Origin: Roseivirga sp. UBA6061
GTDB taxonomy: Bacteria; Bacteroidota; Bacteroidia; Cytophagales; Cyclobacteriaceae
Assembly: GCA_002427745.1 (NCBI GenBank)
Contig: DIYF01000077.1
Coordinates: 6,022 to 23,362 of the forward strand
Reading direction: 5' to 3'
Length of the DNA stretch: 17,341 nucleotides
This document shows positions 8,099 to 14,779 of this stretch, piece by piece (the first letter of the stretch is position 1; each line of letters starts with the position of its first letter). The notes under the pieces are model-generated. The model made no database searches. It was given only the letters and a program-made list of their open reading frames with translations, and had not been told where the DNA came from. A program made the position numbers and the translations under genes.

Positions 8099-8716
8099 TT
8101 GAGGTTACTGGCACATATTATTTCTGCGATTTTCCAGCCGTTGTTGATGCCTACGCTGGTTTTCTATACCATTCTGTATCATATCGATAATAGCACCAAC
8201 CTGACCGAGGAGGGGAGGAGCACGGTATTATCCCTGATCTTTCTTACCACCTGTCTTATTCCGGTGTTGGTGATTTTGATGTTCAGGTTTACCAAAGTGA
8301 TCAAGGATTTACAAATGACTGACCGGAAAGACCGTTTCTTTCCATTCATTTTCATTTCGATATTCTACGTCATCACCACCTATCTTTTTCACAGGCAGTT
8401 GCCTCTGAATCCTCTGCTATCCACTTCTTTGATTGCCATAACAGTGGTGGTGGTTCTGACCAATCTCATTACCTTTTTCTGGAAAATCAGTGCTCATGCC
8501 GCTGGTGTTGTCGGGTGGTTGGGCTTTATCGTGGTTTTTGCAGCGACTAACCAGGGGAATCATACCCTATTAATGCCACTTGTTGGCGCCATATTATTAT
8601 CTGGCATAGTGCTGTGGGCGAGGCTCTATCTCGATGCACACAAGCCCGTTGAAATTGTGGGAGGTTCGCTTATGGGCTTTCTCATTTGTTACGGTTCAAT
8701 TTATTTCTTTCTTTAA
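8099..8716 (+). CDS. PAP2-like multi-pass membrane protein, possible lipid phosphatase
   Basis: A 205-residue integral membrane protein with about six hydrophobic segments (roughly 7-27, 43-62, 80-97, 106-127, 138-150, 156-174, with the last at 187-205). The second half resembles the PAP2 phosphatase core. ISAHAAG (130-136) stands where PSGH-type motif 2 would be. RLYLDAH then PVE (175-185) keeps the Arg-x5-His-x3-acid spacing of motif 3, with Glu for the usual Asp. The motif 1 equivalent, around DRKDRFFPF (75-83), is degenerate. Catalysis is therefore uncertain. The start is taken as a TTG at 8099, one base after the rpoN stop. The alternative ATG at 8147 would cut the first membrane segment. 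Family assignment is moderate. Confidence 0.6.
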   Translation: MRLLAHIISAIFQPLLMPTLVFYTILYHIDNSTNLTEEGRSTVLSLIFLTTCLIPVLVILMFRFTKVIKDLQMTDRKDRFFPFIFISIFYVITTYLFHRQLPLNPLLSTSLIAITVVVVLTNLITFFWKISAHAAGVVGWLGFIVVFAATNQGNHTLLMPLVGAILLSGIVLWARLYLDAHKPVEIVGGSLMGFLICYGSIYFFL

Positions 8717-8719
8717 ATC

Positions 8720-9499
8720 ATGTACGAGTTTATTAAATACACGAAAGAGGCAGGTGTAGCTACCATTGCCCTTAACCGACCGGAAGTATATAACGCACTG
8801 AATGACGAAATTACCTTCGAACTTCAGGCGGCTCTGAAGGCTGTAAAAAAGGACGCTGAGGCACGTGTAGTCGTACTGACGGGAGAAGGAAAGGCTTTCT
8901 GTTCCGGTCAGGACCTGAAAGCTGCTGCCGCTACACCAAACCGGTCTTTTTCTGACTCGATACATAAGCGTTACAACCCTATTATTAAGGCGATCAGAAA
9001 CCTGCCAAAACCGGTAATCTGTCGGTTAAACGGAGTGGCGGCAGGTGCTGGGTGCTCTTTTGCCCTTGCCTGTGATATGATTGTGACGGCTGAAGAAGCA
9101 AAGCTGATCGAGGTTTTTGTGAATATCGGGCTGGTGCTTGATTCCGGATCATCTTACTTCCTGCCAAGACTGGTCGGCTCTTCCAAAGCTTTTGAGCTGG
9201 CTACTATGGGTACAAGAATTTCGGGCAGCCAGGCAGTTGAACTTGGATTGGCGACTAAGGCTGTACCTCTGGCTGAGCTGGATGATGCAGTGAAAGCTTA
9301 TACCGATTATTATGCTCAGGCGCCAACCCGCGCCATTGGTCTTATGAAAAAGATGCTGAATAAATCTCAGGGAGCTTCACTGGAAGAAATGCTCGATTAC
9401 GAAGCCTACTGCCAGGACATTGCCGGAGCTACTTATGATTATAAAGAGGGAACTACAGCCTTCCTGGAGAAAAGAAAGCCTTCCTTTAAGGGAGAGTAA
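8720..9499 (+). CDS. Enoyl-CoA hydratase/isomerase family protein, PaaG-like
   Basis: A 259-residue crotonase-fold protein. IALNRPEVYNALNDEI (16-31) is the N-terminal signature, FCSGQDL (60-66) supplies the CoA/oxyanion-hole region, and NGVAAGAGCSFALACD (104-119) the second oxyanion-hole strand. Asp141 in GLVLDSGSSYFLPRL sits where PaaG-type ring 1,2-epoxyphenylacetyl-CoA isomerases place their catalytic Asp, and the glutamates of classic hydratases are not apparent. This favours a PaaG-like isomerase over a beta-oxidation hydratase, but no other paa genes are in the window and the real substrate is open. It starts 3 bases after the PAP2-like stop codon, so it is probably the last gene of the rpoN transcription unit. 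Confidence 0.85.
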   Translation: MYEFIKYTKEAGVATIALNRPEVYNALNDEITFELQAALKAVKKDAEARVVVLTGEGKAFCSGQDLKAAAATPNRSFSDSIHKRYNPIIKAIRNLPKPVICRLNGVAAGAGCSFALACDMIVTAEEAKLIEVFVNIGLVLDSGSSYFLPRLVGSSKAFELATMGTRISGSQAVELGLATKAVPLAELDDAVKAYTDYYAQAPTRAIGLMKKMLNKSQGASLEEMLDYEAYCQDIAGATYDYKEGTTAFLEKRKPSFKGE

Positions 9500-9506
9500 A
9501 TCTCCC
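9490..9506. terminator. Possible weak terminator between converging genes
   Basis: GGGAGA-GTAAA-TCTCCC forms a 6-bp stem whose loop contains the stop codon of the enoyl-CoA hydratase gene. There is no proper T-run, only TGTTAAAA. The converging minus-strand gene stops 9 bases further on. Confidence 0.35.
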
Positions 9507-9508
9507 TG

Positions 9509-10219
9509 TTAAAATCCTGTTAAAGAAATACCGAAGGTCAGGGTACGGGTATCAGCTGCGCCATCAGGAGCTCTTTCGAACTTATCTGACAATTCGTAGT
9601 AGCCAAAGAAACTGAATCCTCCGAAGCCTACTCTGGCATTGATGCCGTAGCGAAAACGGTCAATGCCTAACTGCTGACGGTCTCTTGTCAGACGGTTGTC
9701 TGTCGCGGCATCTTCGTATTTGATCTTTGTAAATGAAGAGTAGAGAATACCCCCTTTCACGCCAAGGGCGGCCCGGAAGCCTCTGCTGAAATTGTCTTTA
9801 CTTGTATAGTATCTGAGCTCGACAGGAATATCGAAGTAGTTCAGGCCAAGTTTTGACTTGTCAAAAGAGTTGGCTGTTGGCAACAGATTGGTGAGTTCAG
9901 TCACTGATACAATTCTCTCATTCTGATTGTTTACTACAGAAGTGAGGGTCGTGTTATTATCAAAAGCATAACGCTCCAGCCCGAGACCAAATCCTGGTGT
10001 AATCGTCCAGCCGTTATCTCCCAGAGGAAGGTCATAATAATATATAAGGTTCACGGTCTTAGACTTCCAGGTGTTCATTTCAGCACTGGTGGGTGTATCG
10101 CTCCAGCTGTTCAGGCCCAGGTCGATCACCAGGCTACCAGGTAGATCAGGTCTTTGTGCCATAGCAAAAGATCCAATAAAGAAGATTCCAACAAGAGCTA
10201 GTCCTAATTTCCGCGTCAT
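9509..10219 (-). CDS. Outer-membrane beta-barrel protein (PorT/OmpW-like fold)
   Basis: About 236 residues from the ATG at 10219. A signal peptide, MTRKLGLALVGIFFIGSFAMA, ends before Gln-Arg-Pro-Asp. The mature part alternates aromatic and polar residues in beta strands (VNLIYYYDLPLG, ITPGFGLGLERYAF, FDIPVELRYYT, FGGFSFFGYYEL) and ends TLTFGISLTGF, with the terminal aromatic typical of outer-membrane barrels. It fits the eight-stranded barrel group common in Bacteroidota, of unknown ligand. The frame extends upstream to an ATG at 10246, but I prefer 10219. The signal peptide begins there, and the promoter-like TATCTTTG (10244-10251) would lie on top of the longer start. Confidence 0.8.
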   Translation of the reverse strand: MTRKLGLALVGIFFIGSFAMAQRPDLPGSLVIDLGLNSWSDTPTSAEMNTWKSKTVNLIYYYDLPLGDNGWTITPGFGLGLERYAFDNNTTLTSVVNNQNERIVSVTELTNLLPTANSFDKSKLGLNYFDIPVELRYYTSKDNFSRGFRAALGVKGGILYSSFTKIKYEDAATDNRLTRDRQQLGIDRFRYGINARVGFGGFSFFGYYELSDKFERAPDGAADTRTLTFGISLTGF

Positions 10220-10243
10220 AGTTAATTCTGCTTTTGAGCGTGG

Positions 10244-10251
10244 CAAAGATA
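10244..10251 (-). promoter_or_regulatory. Putative -7 promoter box for the beta-barrel gene
   Basis: The minus strand reads TATCTTTG, an exact TAnnTTTG match, 24 bases before the ATG at 10219. It supports that start over the in-frame ATG at 10246. No clear TTG is seen at the -33 distance. Confidence 0.5.
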
Positions 10252-10280
10252 GTATTTTTTAAAAGTATTAATAGCGACCT

Positions 10281-10310
10281 TTTGCGAATATGGATAATTA
10301 CTTACCTTTG
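10281..10310 (+). promoter_or_regulatory. Complete Bacteroidota-type promoter for tRNA-Arg
   Basis: TTTG (10281-10284), an 18-base spacer, then TACCTTTG (10303-10310) match the -33 and -7 consensus of the Bacteroidota primary sigma factor. The mature tRNA begins 41 bases after the -7 box. The leader between contains a small hairpin, GCGATT-TAAC-AATCGC (10327-10342). Confidence 0.7.
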
Positions 10311-10351
10311 CAGTCGCAATTTTAACGCGATTTAACAATCGCATAGTATTG

Positions 10352-10425
10352 GGCCTCGTAGCATAACTGAATAGTGCACCTGATTACGGCTCAGGAGGTT
10401 ACAGGTTTGAATCCTGTCGAGGTCA
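10352..10425 (+). tRNA. tRNA-Arg (anticodon ACG)
   Basis: A full cloverleaf of 74 bases. Acceptor arm GGCCTCG (10352-10358) pairs with CGAGGTC (10418-10424), with one G-U pair, and the discriminator is A. The D-stem is GCAT/GTGC. The anticodon stem CCTGA/TCAGG encloses the loop TTACGGC with anticodon ACG (10386-10388), expected to be read with inosine at the first position. The variable loop is AGGTT, and the T-arm is ACAGG-TTTGAAT-CCTGT. The 3' CCA is not encoded. Base 19 is A and base 56 is T, in place of the near-universal G19 and C56, so the tertiary pair is kept as A-U. A20, an arginine identity base, is present. Confidence 0.95.
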
Positions 10426-10435
10426 CTTAAAGCAG

Positions 10436-10465
10436 AAAAAGCCTTGTCGAAAGACAAGGCTTTTT
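10436..10465 (+). terminator. Rho-independent terminator of tRNA-Arg
   Basis: AAAAAGCCTTGTC-GAAA-GACAAGGCTTTTT is a perfect 13-bp stem capped by a GAAA tetraloop, followed by one further T, 10 bases after the tRNA end. Its T-run (10461-10466) is also the outer edge of the next inverted repeat. Confidence 0.93.
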
Positions 10466-10513
10466 TCGTACGCCTGAATCGGAATTTATTCCGGATTCAG
10501 GCGTACGAAAAAA
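10461..10513. repeat. Long inverted repeat downstream of tRNA-Arg
   Basis: The left arm at 10461-10480 (TTTTTTCGTACGCCTGAATC) is the exact reverse complement of 10494-10513, a 20-bp perfect stem. It continues inward past one bulged base with GGAA/TTCC around a TTTA loop. The right arm is the start of the 189-bp repeat unit that follows, so the left arm is an inverted copy of the repeat edge. The structure could act as a second terminator. Confidence 0.85.
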
Positions 10514-10689
10514 GGAGCCGGTACGTAGTACGGGCTTTTTCTATTTTCAGGGGTGATGAGTCAGGATCGCGTAAGCAATCCTTTGCGTGCTTTCAGGATT
10601 CTTTAAAGGCTGAGTTCCTGGCAGAGTCGGGTGTTTATAGAGGGGACGGACTGGAGGGACTGCTATAGTCTTTTGGGTTGCCATTCAAG
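10501..10689 (+). repeat. Tandem repeat unit 1, non-coding
   Basis: The first of two direct copies, spaced 189 bp. It starts GCGTACGAAAAAAGGAGCCG. The first 51 bases are identical to copy 2. A hairpin AGCC-G-GTAC-GTA-GTAC-G-GGCT (10516-10536) lies between an A-run and a T-run and may terminate transcription in either direction. A second hairpin, AGGAT..GC-GTAA-GC..ATCCT, is at 10563-10582. An open frame passes through both copies, but the substitutions between them mostly change amino acids, so it is not treated as a gene. Confidence 0.8.
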
Positions 10690-10874
10690 GCGTACGAAAA
10701 AAGGAGCCGGTACGTAGTACGGGCTTTTTCTATTTTCAGGAGTGATGAGCGAGGATCGCGCCAGCAATCCTTTATATGTTTTCGGGATTCTATCCTGACA
10801 GAGGCGGGTGTTCATAGAGGGTTTGAGCCTATAAGGCCTGCGATAGTTTTCGGACAGTTCCCCGGAGGGAGTGA
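10690..10874 (+). repeat. Tandem repeat unit 2, non-coding
   Basis: The second copy, identical to unit 1 for 51 bases. It then diverges in blocks, with a 9-base deletion after GGATTCT and conserved stretches GAGxCGGGTGTT and ATAGAGGG. The terminator-like hairpin recurs at 10705-10725 and the AGGAT hairpin at 10752-10771. In the latter only the loop and the flanking bases differ (GCCA in place of GTAA). Confidence 0.75.
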
Positions 10875-10890
10875 ACGAAAAAAGAGCCCG
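10875..10890 (+). repeat. Truncated third repeat edge
   Basis: ACGAAAAAAGAGCCCG resembles the first bases of the unit (ACGAAAAAAGGAGCCG) 181 bases after the same point in copy 2. The similarity then stops. A short CGCG-ATGCA-CGCG inverted repeat follows (10889-10901). From here to 11150, about 250 bases, I see no gene, no clear -7 box and no terminator. Confidence 0.4.
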
Positions 10891-11150
10891 CGATGCACGC
10901 GATGATGTCCACACATTGGGTGGAAATGCAAGTGGGATTAATGATTGATAATATCCGTCAATTTTGGCTTTCCCCGTCTGTATTCCATTCTATGGCCTGT
11001 TTGCGTATTGTTTTAATTCCGGGTGTCATTCGCCCATGTCCACGGTTTGTCATCTCGCTCTTACTGACTGACAATCAATCTTTTGATAACTAGCAGGTGA
11101 TTTAACGATGTTAGATCAACAACCAAGTGTCTAACCACAACCTGCTAACC

Positions 11151-11816
11151 ATGAATAACCACTTGATTATACCAGAAGAATTATTCCTTCTGAGTATAGA
11201 CCACACTGGTGGCAATGTCACCAAAATGCAAACGAAGGCTTTTCAGTTTGCCCTGTCCAGCTCCATTCTGATGGAACTTGCCCTGCTCGGTAAAATCGAT
11301 ACCGATACTGACGGGCTCATCATTGTCGATACAGAACCTATCGGTTCGGAAGTATTGGATATGGCATTAAATGAAATGCAACTGCATGCCGGAGTTCAGA
11401 ATATGAACTACTGGCTCAACAAACTCAATGAGCGCTACGAAACCTTCGTATATGCGCTACTCAATGGCCTGATTCGCAAGAATATGCTGAAAATCGAGCA
11501 TCAGAAGGTGCTCTGGGTTTTTAGCAAACTCATGTATCCTATTGTTGGAAAAGAAGAGGTAAAAGATGTGAAGGTCAGGGTAAGAGAGCTCATTTTCAGT
11601 GATGAGCTGCCTGAACTCCACGATATGGCAGTTGTAAGCCTTCTTTACTATAGCGGGCTTAGTTATTTCATCTTTTCTCAAAGCGAAATGGATTCAAAAC
11701 GCAATCGCGTTGAGATGATTGCCAAAATGGACCTGTTGGGCCAGCATGTCGGTGAGCGACTGAAGCAAGAGCTTGATTTAGCGATGGCCATGGCCGGTTC
11801 GGTCATGATTCAATAA
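11151..11816 (+). CDS. GPP34/GOLPH3-like protein, copy 1
   Basis: A 221-residue helical protein of the GPP34 (Golgi phosphoprotein 3) family. Visible family hallmarks are IPEELFLLSID at the N-terminus, ALSSSILMELALLGKI for the core helix and turn, VDTEPIGSEVLDMAL, then LNGLIRKNMLKIEHQKVLWVF, the helix leading into the hydrophobic hairpin, and YPIVGKEEVKDVKVRVRELI. Eukaryotic members bind phosphatidylinositol-4-phosphate at Golgi membranes; bacterial members have no settled role. I chose the ATG at 11151 (MNNHLIIPEE) over an in-frame GTG at 11127 because it aligns with the start of copy 2 (MNDYLNIPEE). It opens a co-directional run with copy 2, glnN and amt. No signal peptide or membrane segment is present, so it is likely cytoplasmic or peripheral on the membrane. 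Confidence 0.82.
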   Translation: MNNHLIIPEELFLLSIDHTGGNVTKMQTKAFQFALSSSILMELALLGKIDTDTDGLIIVDTEPIGSEVLDMALNEMQLHAGVQNMNYWLNKLNERYETFVYALLNGLIRKNMLKIEHQKVLWVFSKLMYPIVGKEEVKDVKVRVRELIFSDELPELHDMAVVSLLYYSGLSYFIFSQSEMDSKRNRVEMIAKMDLLGQHVGERLKQELDLAMAMAGSVMIQ

Positions 11817-11845
11817 GGTGTTGAGAAGCTAAAGAACGTGTGAAG

Positions 11846-12514
11846 ATGAATGATTATCTCAACATCCCGGAAGAGTTATTCCTGCTGAGCATCAACAATG
11901 CCTACGGAACAACAGCGAACATGAATACCATAGCTTTTCAATTGGCCCTTTCAGGTGCCATTCTGATGGAGCTTTCTCTCAGAGAGAAGATTGATACAGA
12001 TATGGAACGGCTGATTATTGCCGATACCGAATCGACACAGTCAGAAGAACTGGATATGGCGCTTAATATGATGCGTCTTGAAACAGGAGACAGTAATGCC
12101 AACTACTGGATTACCAGGTTAAACGAGCAGCACCAGTCTTTTGTAGATGTCTTGCTTAACTCACTCATCCGAAAGAAGATTCTCAAAATTGAGAATAAGA
12201 AGGTGCTTTGGGTGTTTGAAACCCTCAAATACCCATTGGTGAATAAGGAAGAGGTCAAAGATGTGAAATCAAGGATCAAAGAGCTCATTATGAGTGATGA
12301 GCTTCCTGAGCTTCATGATATGGTGATCGTGAGTTTGCTTCACTACAGTGGCTTGTTTCATCTGGTGATGGGCAAGCGCGAGAGCAAACACTATGAAGAG
12401 AGAATAGAGGCGATAGCCAAAATGGATATGCTCGGTCAGAGTATCGGCCAGAGACTAAAGCTGGAAATAGAAATGGCACTCGAGAAAGTGAAAACAGAAC
12501 AGGCACTTTTGTGA
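11846..12514 (+). CDS. GPP34/GOLPH3-like protein, copy 2
   Basis: A 222-residue paralogue of the preceding gene, beginning 29 bases after its stop. The two share long near-identical blocks: PEELFLLSI, ILMEL followed by KIDTD, the turn KEEVKDVK, and SDELPELHDM, plus an IAKMDxLGQ stretch near the C-terminus. They differ mainly in the middle acidic loop and the last 20 residues. The frame can be opened at a GTG at 11840, but ATG 11846 (MNDYLNIPEE) matches the start of copy 1. The tandem arrangement implies local gene duplication followed by divergence. It lies 48 bases before glnN on the same strand with no terminator in between, so co-transcription with glutamine synthetase is likely. The biochemical function is unknown. 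Confidence 0.82.
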   Translation: MNDYLNIPEELFLLSINNAYGTTANMNTIAFQLALSGAILMELSLREKIDTDMERLIIADTESTQSEELDMALNMMRLETGDSNANYWITRLNEQHQSFVDVLLNSLIRKKILKIENKKVLWVFETLKYPLVNKEEVKDVKSRIKELIMSDELPELHDMVIVSLLHYSGLFHLVMGKRESKHYEERIEAIAKMDMLGQSIGQRLKLEIEMALEKVKTEQALL

Positions 12515-12562
12515 ATGGCCACAGAGAATCAACGATAAATATTAACCTCAATTAAATAGATC

Positions 12563-14755
12563 ATGTCAATAAGATTCACAGCGCTTTCCACAGCGCTGAA
12601 CAGAAGTAAACTGCAAGTAGCTAAAAGCACAGAACCAGTATCTAATTACTATGGATCGCATGTATTCGGTGACGCGGTAATGAAAAAGGATCTTACTCCG
12701 GAAGCCTATACAGCTATTAAAAATGCTACCCTGAAAGGTGAGAAAATTGATGAGCAACTCGCAGATCAGGTGGCTTCAGCTATGAAAGCATGGGCCAGCG
12801 CACGAGGTGTGACCCACTATACGCATTGGTTTCAGCCACTTACCGGAGGAACGGCAGAGAAGCATGATGCCTTTTTCGAGCCTGATCATCAGGGAGGCTC
12901 TATTGAAAAGTTTGAAGGCTCATTGCTCATTCAGCAGGAACCAGATGCTTCCAGTTTCCCGAACGGAGGGATTCGCCAGACCTTTGAGGCCCGGGGGTAT
13001 ACCGCCTGGGACCCTTCTTCACCCGCATTTATCATAGGTACCACTCTTTGTATTCCTACCATTTTTGTGTCTTATACAGGTGAAGCCCTTGATAATAAAA
13101 CACCTCTTCTGAGAGCACTGCAGGCCATTGACGAAGCGGCTGTAAGTGTTTGTAAATACTTCGATGAGAATGTGACGAAAGTAAATGCCAGCCTGGGCTG
13201 GGAGCAGGAGTACTTTCTGGTAGACAGTGCACTATACAATTCTCGTCCGGACCTTGTACTGACCGGCAGAACACTGATCGGACATGCACCGGCCAAAGGA
13301 CAGCAGCTGGATGATCACTATTTCGGTTCTATTCCTGAGCGTGTGCTCAACTTTATGCAGGAGCTGGAGTACGAGTGCCACCTGCTGGGGATTCCGGTAA
13401 AGACCCGACACAATGAGGTGGCTCCGGGACAGTACGAACTGGCTCCGATTTATGAGGAAGCTAATACCTCTGTCGATCACAACTCTCTCTTAATGGACGT
13501 GATGGACAAGGTGGCGATCAGACACGATTTCAGAGTGCTGCTTCACGAAAAGCCTTTTGCACAGGTGAATGGCTCGGGTAAGCACAATAACTGGTCATTG
13601 GGTACTGATACAGGCAAAAACCTGTTGAGCCCGGGTAAAACTCCTGAGAGTAACCTGCAGTTTCTTACATTCTTTATTAATACGATCAAGGCTATAGATA
13701 CCTATGGTGATCTGGTCAGAGCATCCATTGCCTCTGCCGGTAACGACCACAGACTGGGGGCCAATGAGGCACCTCCGGCTATCGTATCTACCTTCATTGG
13801 TTCTCAGTTGTCTGCCGTGCTGAATCAGCTGGAGAATACAGACTTCATGACGAGCCTTAAAGAAAAAGGAGAAAGAGACGATCAGAAGCTGAATGTGGTT
13901 AATAAAATACCCGAGATCAAACTCGATAACACAGACAGAAACAGAACATCGCCTTTTGCTTTTACAGGAAACAAATTTGAGCTGAGAGCAGTAGGGTCTG
14001 CGGCCAACTGTGCAGAACCTATGACGGTACTGAATACCATCATGGCACAGCAGCTAAAAGACTTCAAGGAGGCGGTAGATTTGTCTATTGAATTTGGTGT
14101 GAATAAAGAAGACGCCATTTTCAGTGTACTGAAAGAGTATATTAAGTCTTCTAAGAATGTACGCTTTGAAGGAGATGGCTATAGTGAAGATTGGGTAAAA
14201 CTAGCTGAAGACAGAGGACTTAATAATGTGAAGACCACACCGCAGGCTCTGGACTTCTATGTAACGGAAACGGCCAAGAAGCTTTTTGCTGAGAATAACA
14301 TCATGTCACGTGTTGAGCTGGAGGCGCGTCACGAGATTCAGCTGGAGAAGTATTTTATGCGCATTCAGATTGAGTCAAGGGTATTGGGAGACCTTACTGT
14401 CAATCACATTGTGCCGGCAGCAGTGAAATACCAGCAGCAATTGTCTGAAAGTCTGAACTCACTCAAGCAGGTACTCTCGGCTGATGCATTCGAGCAGACT
14501 GCTAAAAAGCAGGTAGAAATGCTGGGCGAAGTGGCAGGACATATCAATGCGGCTATCAGTCTCTCTGAAGAGATGCTCAGCGCCAGGAAAAAAGCCAACA
14601 AGGTTGAGCATGCCAGAGAGAAGGCCATTGCCTATTGTGAAGAAGTAAAACCCTACTTCGACAAGATAAGAAAGCATGTAGACAAGCTTGAGCAAACGGT
14701 TGACGATGAACTCTGGCCTTTGCCGAAGTATCGTGAGCTCCTGTTTGTAAAGTAA
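12563..14755 (+). CDS. glnN: Glutamine synthetase type III
   Basis: Makes glutamine from glutamate, ammonium and ATP, the entry point of ammonium assimilation. The 730-residue length identifies the GSIII class (GSI is about 470), which is typical of Bacteroidota and some cyanobacteria and forms dodecamers. Landmarks are HYTHWFQPLTGGTAEKHDAF (about 80-100), WEQEYFLVD near 213, RHNEVAPGQYELAPIYEEAN near 282, HEKPFAQVNGSGKHNNWS near 328 for the nucleotide-binding part, AGNDHRLGANEAPP near 393, and RTSPFAFTGNKFELRAVGSAAN near 463. The C-terminal third is helical and GSIII-specific. Genes on both sides are GPP34-like proteins and an ammonium channel. GSIII lacks the adenylylation loop of GSI, so control probably acts through transcription or a partner protein. 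Confidence 0.98.
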   Translation: MSIRFTALSTALNRSKLQVAKSTEPVSNYYGSHVFGDAVMKKDLTPEAYTAIKNATLKGEKIDEQLADQVASAMKAWASARGVTHYTHWFQPLTGGTAEKHDAFFEPDHQGGSIEKFEGSLLIQQEPDASSFPNGGIRQTFEARGYTAWDPSSPAFIIGTTLCIPTIFVSYTGEALDNKTPLLRALQAIDEAAVSVCKYFDENVTKVNASLGWEQEYFLVDSALYNSRPDLVLTGRTLIGHAPAKGQQLDDHYFGSIPERVLNFMQELEYECHLLGIPVKTRHNEVAPGQYELAPIYEEANTSVDHNSLLMDVMDKVAIRHDFRVLLHEKPFAQVNGSGKHNNWSLGTDTGKNLLSPGKTPESNLQFLTFFINTIKAIDTYGDLVRASIASAGNDHRLGANEAPPAIVSTFIGSQLSAVLNQLENTDFMTSLKEKGERDDQKLNVVNKIPEIKLDNTDRNRTSPFAFTGNKFELRAVGSAANCAEPMTVLNTIMAQQLKDFKEAVDLSIEFGVNKEDAIFSVLKEYIKSSKNVRFEGDGYSEDWVKLAEDRGLNNVKTTPQALDFYVTETAKKLFAENNIMSRVELEARHEIQLEKYFMRIQIESRVLGDLTVNHIVPAAVKYQQQLSESLNSLKQVLSADAFEQTAKKQVEMLGEVAGHINAAISLSEEMLSARKKANKVEHAREKAIAYCEEVKPYFDKIRKHVDKLEQTVDDELWPLPKYRELLFVK

Positions 14756-14779
14756 ACTCTCCATTAAATAAGAATATCT

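Noticed and set aside
10219..10246. Upstream ATG start for the beta-barrel gene
   Set aside because: It would add MPRSKAELT before a clean signal peptide and would overlap the TATCTTTG promoter box.
10501..10890. CRISPR array
   Set aside because: Only two long copies about 189 bp apart, with no short regular repeat-spacer pattern and no cas genes.
10444..10905. Two open frames across the tandem repeats sharing a similar peptide (AYEKRSRYVV and following)
   Set aside because: The shared peptide follows from the 51-base identical repeat. Beyond it most base changes alter residues (G/S, S/R, K/Q, A/I), one frame starts inside the tRNA terminator, and hairpins fill the region.
10940..11000. Possible sigma-54 promoter (TTGGC..) before the GPP34/glnN cluster
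   Set aside because: The GG and GC doublets are not at the required ten-base spacing, so it is not a credible -24/-12 site by eye.
10893..11093. 66-residue frame before the first GPP34-like gene
   Set aside because: No recognisable motif, no promoter, odd composition and no support from neighbours.
13056..13480. Several minus-strand frames inside glnN
   Set aside because: They lie opposite conserved GSIII motifs and show no protein-family features.
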